A program made the position numbers and the translations under genes. The notes beneath the pieces are model-generated. The model saw only the letters and a program-made list of their open reading frames with translations. It did not search any database and was not told where the DNA came from. Shown here in pieces: positions 49,527-54,683 of a stretch of DNA of 54,683 nucleotides. The DNA is taken from assembly GCA_020723765.1 (NCBI GenBank), contig DYIF01000014.1, forward strand, positions 1 through 54,683, in the 5' to 3' direction. Within the stretch, counting starts at the first letter, position 1, and every line of letters begins with the position of its first letter. The stretch comes from Elusimicrobium minutum (GTDB taxonomy: Bacteria > Elusimicrobiota > Elusimicrobia > Elusimicrobiales > UBA9959).

Positions 49527-50371
49527 CCGAACTATCTTTCATTCACATAATATTTTTGATATTATTCGGAGTTTTTGTAGGCGTTTTGGGCTCGGTTATG
49601 GGAGTGGGAGGGGGAGTATTCATAGTCCCTTTTTTAACTCTGGTCTTTCATATACCTATAAAATACGCGATAGCCGTTTCGCTCGTATCCATAATAGCCA
49701 CATCGAGTTCAGTGGCTTCCGTAAACGTAGAAAAAGGGCTTGCAAACGTAAGGTTGGGAACGATATTGGAAATACCTATGGCCGCCGGCTCTATAATATC
49801 CACTTTGATTATGATGAAAATGAACTCGGCCGTTTTGCAATTGTTATTCGGTTTTATGATACTTCCCGTAGCGGGAAGTATGTATATAAAATCTCGAAAA
49901 GAAAGAAAAAAGAAGGTTTTTGCCCCAGACCCCGAAGAACATAAAAACGACCCCAAATCGGTAAAATACTTCGACCACTCCGAAGGCAGAGAAATATCTT
50001 ATTCCGTTAAAAATATAAAAACGGCTTTCGCATTTTCTTTTTTAGGCGGAACTATGTCGGGTTTATTTGGGCTTGGCGGGGGCATAGTCCAGGTTCCGGT
50101 TATGAATATACTATGCCGGGTTCCTATGAAGGCGGCAACCGCGACGAGCAATTTTATGATAGGGCTTAGCGCCTGCGCAAGCGTGTTAATACTTTTCTCC
50201 GAAGGCTACGTTTTAAACGAACTTGCCGTTTTTATGGTCATAGGCGTTGTGATAGGCGGAATTTTAGGAATGAAATTTTTAAACAAAACAAAAAATCATG
50301 TTCTTCAGGCGATTTTCTCGTTTCTTCTTATGATAATAAGTTTAAAAATGATATGGAGCGTATTGAAATGA
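49523..50371 (+). CDS. TauE/SafE-family membrane permease
   Basis: A 282-residue inner-membrane protein with eight or so helices in two repeats. Each half begins with the family glycine-rich motif: VLGSVMGVGGGVFIVPFL (about 19-36) and SGLFGLGGGIVQVPVM (about 182-197). A charged loop (about 125-160) separates the halves. The family moves sulfite, sulfoacetate or other organosulfur anions, but most members are uncharacterised. It is followed by a DUF1634 gene, a frequent partner. Confidence 0.88.
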   Translation: MTELSFIHIIFLILFGVFVGVLGSVMGVGGGVFIVPFLTLVFHIPIKYAIAVSLVSIIATSSSVASVNVEKGLANVRLGTILEIPMAAGSIISTLIMMKMNSAVLQLLFGFMILPVAGSMYIKSRKERKKKVFAPDPEEHKNDPKSVKYFDHSEGREISYSVKNIKTAFAFSFLGGTMSGLFGLGGGIVQVPVMNILCRVPMKAATATSNFMIGLSACASVLILFSEGYVLNELAVFMVIGVVIGGILGMKFLNKTKNHVLQAIFSFLLMIISLKMIWSVLK

Positions 50372-50652
50372 ACGAATTTAGCGAAAAGAAATTTTTGTCT
50401 CTGGTAAGCTCCGTATTGAAATACGGCGTCATTTCTTTCATAATCCTTTCTTTCCTGGCTTATTTTTTTAAACCCATAAGCTTTAGTTTATACAAAAAAC
50501 TTTTGGATACCGCAGTTTTCATACTCATAATAACCCCGATACTTAGAATATCTATGATTTCATACGGATTTTATCGTTTAAACGAAAAAAGATACTCTTT
50601 TTACGCCATTACAATTTTAGTATTATTATTTTTAGGAGTAGTAATTAAATGA
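50368..50652 (+). CDS. DUF1634-family membrane protein
   Basis: A 94-residue protein with three membrane helices (about 13-35, 45-68 and 78-94), matching the DUF1634 pattern. The ATG at 50368 overlaps the TauE stop as ATGA and is preferred over an in-frame ATG 15 bases upstream. DUF1634 genes commonly follow TauE/SafE permease genes, and the product may be an accessory subunit. No catalytic motif is seen. Confidence 0.75.
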   Translation: MNEFSEKKFLSLVSSVLKYGVISFIILSFLAYFFKPISFSLYKKLLDTAVFILIITPILRISMISYGFYRLNEKRYSFYAITILVLLFLGVVIK

Positions 50653-50665
50653 TTTTGGAGGATTT

Positions 50666-51658
50666 ATGAGTTATACCGCCATAATTCCCGTCGCCGGAAC
50701 CGGCACCAGATTAAAACCTCACACATACACATACCCCAAAGTTTTGCTTACCGTAGGCGAAAAACCGATACTCGGCCACATAATAGACAAACTGATATAT
50801 TACGGAATAAAAGAGATATGTTTCGTTACCGGATATTTATGCGAAAAAGTGGTCGATTACGTAAACTCCAATTACGGCAAAAAAATAAAAATAAAATATG
50901 TTTTTCAAGAAGAGCAAAAAGGTTTGGGCCACGCCATATGGCTATGCAAAAACGAAGTAAAAGGCCCGGTTTTAATAATACTCGGCGATACAATAATAGA
51001 AGCGGACATCAAAAATTTCTTAGACCATAAATCCGCCAAAATAGGAATAAACGAAGTAAAAGACCCGCAAAGATTTGGAATAGTAAAAATAGAAAAAGGC
51101 GTAATAACCGATATGGTCGAAAAACCCCAAAACCCGCCGACCAATTTAGCGATATCCGGAATATATTCTTTCCCGGACTCCCAAAAGCTATTCAAAGCGC
51201 TTGACTGGGTGGTTGAAAGCGGAAAAACTACCAGAGGCGAAATACAGCTTACCGACGCTATGAAACATATGCTGGACGAAGGATACAAAATAAAACCTAT
51301 TAAAATAGACGGGTGGTATGACTGTGGAAAACCGGAAACACTTCTGGCTACAAACAAATACATACTTTCCAAAAAACATAAAAAATATTCTTTTAAGAAC
51401 TCTGTCGTAATAGACCCCGTCTACATATCCAAAACCGCAAAAATAAAAAATTCCATAATCGGCCCTTATGTTTCGGTGGGCGATAACGCTTTGATAGAAG
51501 ATTCGATAATATCCGATTCCATAATAAACGAATATGCGACCATAAAAAAATCGAACCTCGTATCTTCTCTAATCGGCCCTTCGGCTACGGTCGTAGGAAA
51601 AATGAACAAACTAAACGTCGGCGAAAACTCCGAAGTTAAATTTACCGACGAAGAATAA
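50666..51658 (+). CDS. Sugar-1-phosphate nucleotidyltransferase
   Basis: A 330-residue enzyme. The N-terminal nucleotidyltransferase domain has IPVAGTGTRLKPHTYTYPK (about 6-24), ILGDTII, GEIQLTDAM and GWYDCGKPETLL. The C-terminal part (about 250-320) is a short left-handed beta-helix with hexapeptide-like repeats (KIKNSIIGPYVSVGDNALIEDS region). This is the layout of glucose-1-phosphate thymidylyl/uridylyl-transferases or archaeal-type GlmU. The sugar and the nucleotide are not settled by sequence. GGAGG precedes the ATG. It probably feeds surface glycan synthesis. Confidence 0.88.
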   Translation: MSYTAIIPVAGTGTRLKPHTYTYPKVLLTVGEKPILGHIIDKLIYYGIKEICFVTGYLCEKVVDYVNSNYGKKIKIKYVFQEEQKGLGHAIWLCKNEVKGPVLIILGDTIIEADIKNFLDHKSAKIGINEVKDPQRFGIVKIEKGVITDMVEKPQNPPTNLAISGIYSFPDSQKLFKALDWVVESGKTTRGEIQLTDAMKHMLDEGYKIKPIKIDGWYDCGKPETLLATNKYILSKKHKKYSFKNSVVIDPVYISKTAKIKNSIIGPYVSVGDNALIEDSIISDSIINEYATIKKSNLVSSLIGPSATVVGKMNKLNVGENSEVKFTDEE

Positions 51659-51678
51659 ATCTCTTGTTCTAAAAAAAT

Positions 51679-52911
51679 ATGGTAAAAGGCAAAGTAAGAA
51701 ATAGTATAAACTATTCGATTAAAGACGGAATATGCTGGTCCGTAATGGTGGGTTTCGTTGAGCCTTACATAGTTCCTTTCGCTTTGACATTGGGCGCAAA
51801 CAACATAATGATAGGCCTTATAAGGTCTCTTCCCTCTTTAATATCCTCTTTTTCCCAGATTATATCCCAGACCCTCGTCTACATATACCGAAGCTGCAAA
51901 AAAATAGTTTATTATTCCGTATTCATTCAGGCGTTAAGCGTATTTTTCGTTTCTTTTACCGTTCTTGATACAACTGGTTATTCCGTTTACATTTTCCTTA
52001 TACTCATAATAATCTACACCTTTTCCGGCGCTTTAGCCACCGCCCCCTGGTTTACGCTTATGGGGGAGTATCTTCCGCCGGACAAGCGAGGAAGATTCTT
52101 CGGTTTTAGAACCCAGATAATAGGTTTGTTTTATTTTATATCGAGTTTTCTGGCAAGCTATCTTTTAAAAGAAAACCCAAACAACAAAATGCTTTTTTTA
52201 TACATATTTTTGTTAGCTTCTTTTTTCAGGTTCTGCTCCGCATACTACATAAACAAAATGTACGAGCCCGAAAAACTTTTCCACATACCAAAAGAAAAAT
52301 CTGACGTAAAAATATTTTTGAACTTTTCGATAGAGCCCAAAATAAAAAAAATATACCTATCCATATTTATGCTTTTATTATCCACATACATAGCCGCCCC
52401 TTATTTTAGCGTATATGTTTTAAAAGAACTTAAATTCGACTACATAAGATATATGTTTGTCGTAAGCTTCGGCCAGGTCTTAACCTGGCTTACCGCCCCT
52501 TTCTGGGGCAGGATGAACGATAAAATCGGGAGCGTAAAAACTCTAAAATACGCCTTCATATTCATACCTTTCATATCTCTAATGTGGATGCTTACTAAAA
52601 ATTTTTATCTGTTATTGGCCGTAGAAATATTTTCCGGAATAGTCTGGGGGGCGTTTGGCCTCGTATATAACACTTTCATATACGAATACGTAAAACCTCA
52701 GGAGCGAACCAAATACGTCTCGTATCTCATATTCTTTATGTCCATAGCCCAGTTTTTGGGCTCTATGATAGGCGGAGTATTATACGATAAACTTTCTTTC
52801 GATTCCGTTTCCACATTTTTAATCCTTTTAGCCCTTTCCACTCTGGGAAGATTTGCCGCCCTATTTTACTTCTTCAAACTCACCAATCCAGCAACCGCGT
52901 TGGTTAAATAA
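51679..52911 (+). CDS. Major facilitator superfamily transporter
   Basis: A 410-residue, 12-helix transporter. The N-terminal half has a GEYLPPDKRGRFFGFRTQ loop, equivalent to the MFS A-motif with its conserved RGR. Its C-terminal repeat is APFWGRMNDKIGS in the 8-9 loop. Substrate is unknown; the sequence resembles uncharacterised MFS proteins of anaerobes. No clear Shine-Dalgarno is present, and it starts 20 bases after the nucleotidyltransferase gene. The last codons form one arm of a long inverted repeat with the downstream spacer. Confidence 0.82.
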   Translation: MVKGKVRNSINYSIKDGICWSVMVGFVEPYIVPFALTLGANNIMIGLIRSLPSLISSFSQIISQTLVYIYRSCKKIVYYSVFIQALSVFFVSFTVLDTTGYSVYIFLILIIIYTFSGALATAPWFTLMGEYLPPDKRGRFFGFRTQIIGLFYFISSFLASYLLKENPNNKMLFLYIFLLASFFRFCSAYYINKMYEPEKLFHIPKEKSDVKIFLNFSIEPKIKKIYLSIFMLLLSTYIAAPYFSVYVLKELKFDYIRYMFVVSFGQVLTWLTAPFWGRMNDKIGSVKTLKYAFIFIPFISLMWMLTKNFYLLLAVEIFSGIVWGAFGLVYNTFIYEYVKPQERTKYVSYLIFFMSIAQFLGSMIGGVLYDKLSFDSVSTFLILLALSTLGRFAALFYFFKLTNPATALVK

Positions 52912-52960
52912 AAATTAAATTTATAAAATAATAATAAATTATTATTCAACCTACGCGGTT
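52893..52960. terminator. Long inverted repeat at the end of the MFS gene
   Basis: AACCGCGTTGGTT (52893-52905) pairs with AACCTACGCGGTT (52948-52960) at 12 of 13 positions. Between them is an inner AT-rich hairpin (AATAATAA/TTATTATT). T-rich sequence follows on both strands. It separates the converging MFS and AbgT genes and probably terminates both; the loop is long for a classical terminator. Confidence 0.5.
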
Positions 52961-53019
52961 AAATTTTTAAATTTTAGAATAGAACCACACAAATAAAAAA
53001 TTAAAGTTGAAAAACTTAT

Positions 53020-54564
53020 TTATAAAACAAAAGTAGCTCCTATTCCTAAAGGAATTTTAAGCCAATAAAATAATATAAGGAATATAGTCCATAAAAGGAT
53101 TAAAGAAATTGAATAAGGAAGCATTATAGATATAAGCGTTCCCAAACCCGAATTTTTGACATATTTTTGGCAAAAAACTACTATTAAAGGGAAATATGGC
53201 ATTAAAGGAGTAATTATGTTTGTTGAAGAATCTCCTATTCTATATGCGGCTTGAACAAAATCCGGAGATATTCCCATTTGCATCATCATAGGGATTATTA
53301 CCGACCCAATTAAAGCCCACTTAGCGGATGCCGAACCTATAAACAAATTAACAAAAGCCGATATAAAAATAACTCCGGCGACTGTTATTGTAGTAGGCAA
53401 TGAAAGTTTCATTAAAAACCCTGCGCCTTTTAAAGATAATAAACTTCCAAGATTGGATTGTCCAAAAACATATATGAACTGAGAGCAAAAAAAAGCCATA
53501 ACTATATAATAACTCATAGAGTTCATTGCTTTTGACATGGCTTTAATTATATCTTTGTGGTTATTAAACGTTTTAGATGCATAACCATATGTAATTCCCG
53601 GAGTTAAGAAAAACAAAAATATTAAAGGTACTATTGATTTCATTAAAGGAGACGAATGCCCCGTTATATTACCTGCGGTATCTTTCCAAGGAGAATTTTG
53701 CGGCATTAAAGTTAATATAAATAAAATTCCAAATAATAACATAGAAGCCAAGGCGTAATAAAAAGCTTTTTTTTCAGTTTCCGAGATGTTTTTGTTTTTT
53801 TCTTCTTCTTGTAATTCTCCATCTATTTTAACTTTTGAGATTCTTGGTTCTATAAATTTATCCGTTATAATCCATCCTATTATTATTATCAAAAAAGAAG
53901 ACGCTGTCGTAAAAAAGTAATTGTTTAAAGGATTTATAGTAATATCTTTTGCTTGAATTAGCGGAGAAAGTTTTACGGCGGACTGGGTTAGCCCGGCTAA
54001 AAGGGGATCTAAGCTTGAAGGTATAAAAAAGGTAGCTGAAAATCCTCCGGAAACTCCCATAAAAGCCGCGGCAATTCCAGCTAAAGGATGTCTTCCCGCG
54101 GCATAAAATATCGCTCCTCCCAAAGGAATTACCAAAACATAACCGGCATCAACGGCTATGTGGCTTATTATGGCAACCAATATCAAAGCCGGTGTTAAAA
54201 GTTTTTTTGAAGTAAAACTTAAAATTAGCTTTATCGAAGTGTTTATAAATCCGGAATGTTCCGCTACTCCCAATCCTAACATCGCTACTATAACTACTCC
54301 TAAAGGAGGAAAAGATATGAAAGCATGCACCATTTGCGAAAAATAATTTGTTAACTCTTTAGGAGACAGTAAATTGTTTATTTTTATCGGCAAGGAAGTT
54401 TTAGGGTCTATTTCCGAGAGTGAAACTCCAGAAAAAATCCAAGATATTATTAAAACAACAATAAAAAGCAATGCAAAAAGAGCCGCCGGATCTGGAAGTT
54501 TGTTTCCGGTTTTTTCTACGAAAGATAAAAATTTGCTCATTATCCCATTATTTTTATCGTTCAT
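53020..54564 (-). CDS. AbgT-family transporter
   Basis: A 514-residue inner-membrane transporter. The N-terminus FVEKTGNKLPDPAALF is typical of AbgT, followed by about nine to eleven helices. Family landmarks are GVAEHSGFINTSIK, AGVSGGFSA-like AFMGVSGGFSATFF, and the C-terminal GSASAKWALIGSVIIPMMM and YRIGDSSTNIITPLMPYFPL. E. coli AbgT imports p-aminobenzoyl-glutamate; relatives MtrF and YdaH export sulfonamides or folate precursors. The direction cannot be told here. TAGGAGA precedes the ATG, and a minus-strand TATAAT lies about 33 bases upstream (54603-54598). Confidence 0.92.
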   Translation of the reverse strand: MNDKNNGIMSKFLSFVEKTGNKLPDPAALFALLFIVVLIISWIFSGVSLSEIDPKTSLPIKINNLLSPKELTNYFSQMVHAFISFPPLGVVIVAMLGLGVAEHSGFINTSIKLILSFTSKKLLTPALILVAIISHIAVDAGYVLVIPLGGAIFYAAGRHPLAGIAAAFMGVSGGFSATFFIPSSLDPLLAGLTQSAVKLSPLIQAKDITINPLNNYFFTTASSFLIIIIGWIITDKFIEPRISKVKIDGELQEEEKNKNISETEKKAFYYALASMLLFGILFILTLMPQNSPWKDTAGNITGHSSPLMKSIVPLIFLFFLTPGITYGYASKTFNNHKDIIKAMSKAMNSMSYYIVMAFFCSQFIYVFGQSNLGSLLSLKGAGFLMKLSLPTTITVAGVIFISAFVNLFIGSASAKWALIGSVIIPMMMQMGISPDFVQAAYRIGDSSTNIITPLMPYFPLIVVFCQKYVKNSGLGTLISIMLPYSISLILLWTIFLILFYWLKIPLGIGATFVL

Positions 54565-54683
54565 ACAAATCTCCTAACTAATCTTAAAATATATATTATT
54601 ATATCAGATTTTAAATTTAAGTTTTTTGAGTGTTAGATAAAAATACTATGTCATCGTAATAATAACCATTATATAAAAATTAT
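54565..54683. other. Upstream region of the AbgT gene, window edge
   Basis: 119 AT-rich bases. On the minus strand they hold the Shine-Dalgarno and a TATAAT (54603-54598) for the AbgT gene; no clear -35 was found. Nothing else is visible before the window ends. Confidence 0.5.

Noticed and set aside
50905-51372. Minus-strand open frame of 155 residues opposite the nucleotidyltransferase
   Set aside because: It is fully inside a gene with clear catalytic motifs and shows no recognisable protein pattern.
1-54683. tRNA or rRNA genes
   Set aside because: No GGTTCGA-type T-arm with matching acceptor stem was noticed in any spacer, and spacers are mostly too short. A tRNA search program was not available.

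Overview
The window is chromosomal DNA of an AT-rich, Gram-negative (diderm) and probably anaerobic bacterium. Two TonB-dependent outer-membrane receptors, TonB-ExbB-ExbD, a predicted outer-membrane barrel and a lipoprotein show the double envelope. DapA, DapF and an M15/DUF882-type peptidase point to meso-diaminopimelate peptidoglycan. FeoAB, a b558-type succinate dehydrogenase/fumarate reductase, an enzyme of the tryptophanase family, a GlcDEF-type oxidase and a phosphofructokinase with PPi-type residues fit anaerobic or fermentative life. The sequence does not fix the phylum. No rRNA, tRNA, insertion sequence, prophage or CRISPR array was found. Coding density is high and no stretch over 300 bases lacks a gene.

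Layout. (1) 1-14.9 kb is a metal-homeostasis block, all on the plus strand. It holds a Cu(I)-type P1B ATPase between two identical operators; a DtxR/MntR-type regulator with feoA and feoB behind a dyad operator; a TonB-dependent receptor; then one long operon with receptor, methyltransferase, periplasmic binding protein, FecCD-type permease, ATPase, FmdE-like protein, tonB, exbB and exbD, followed by nikR. The long operon's promoter overlaps a near-perfect match to the GTGTTAC-N14-GTAACAC class of NikR operator, so I read it as a nickel uptake system spanning both membranes. (2) 14.9-19.9 kb: rlmH, then a minus-strand sdhCAB operon with a methyltransferase and a Mut7-C protein. (3) 20-26.7 kb: cell-envelope proteins, including a 1141-residue propeller/transglutaminase-like/TPR protein, plus an RRM RNA-binding protein. 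(4) 26.7-31 kb: phosphofructokinase, a HAMP protein, dapF and dapA. (5) 30.7-36.1 kb: surface-glycan genes (Glf-like flavoprotein, DegT aminotransferase, GT2, WecA/MraY family) and a GAF/HD-GYP protein. (6) 36-40.1 kb: small proteins, a TPR protein and a secreted trypsin-like protease. (7) 40.1-45.9 kb: a minus-strand operon of DUF1646 transporter, tryptophanase-like enzyme, GlcD-GlcE fusion and GlcF. (8) 46-52.9 kb: P2-type cation ATPase, patatin, TauE/DUF1634, sugar nucleotidyltransferase and an MFS transporter. (9) 53-54.6 kb: an AbgT-family transporter.

Several monocistronic or lead genes have a -10 hexamer only 6-9 bases before the start codon and no Shine-Dalgarno sequence, while internal operon genes have good Shine-Dalgarno sites or ATGA overlaps. 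Leaderless transcripts therefore look common here. The most promising under-described units are the nickel operon with its methyltransferase and FmdE-like protein, and the DUF1646/tryptophanase/GlcDE-F operon. All assignments come from reading motifs by eye, without database searches.
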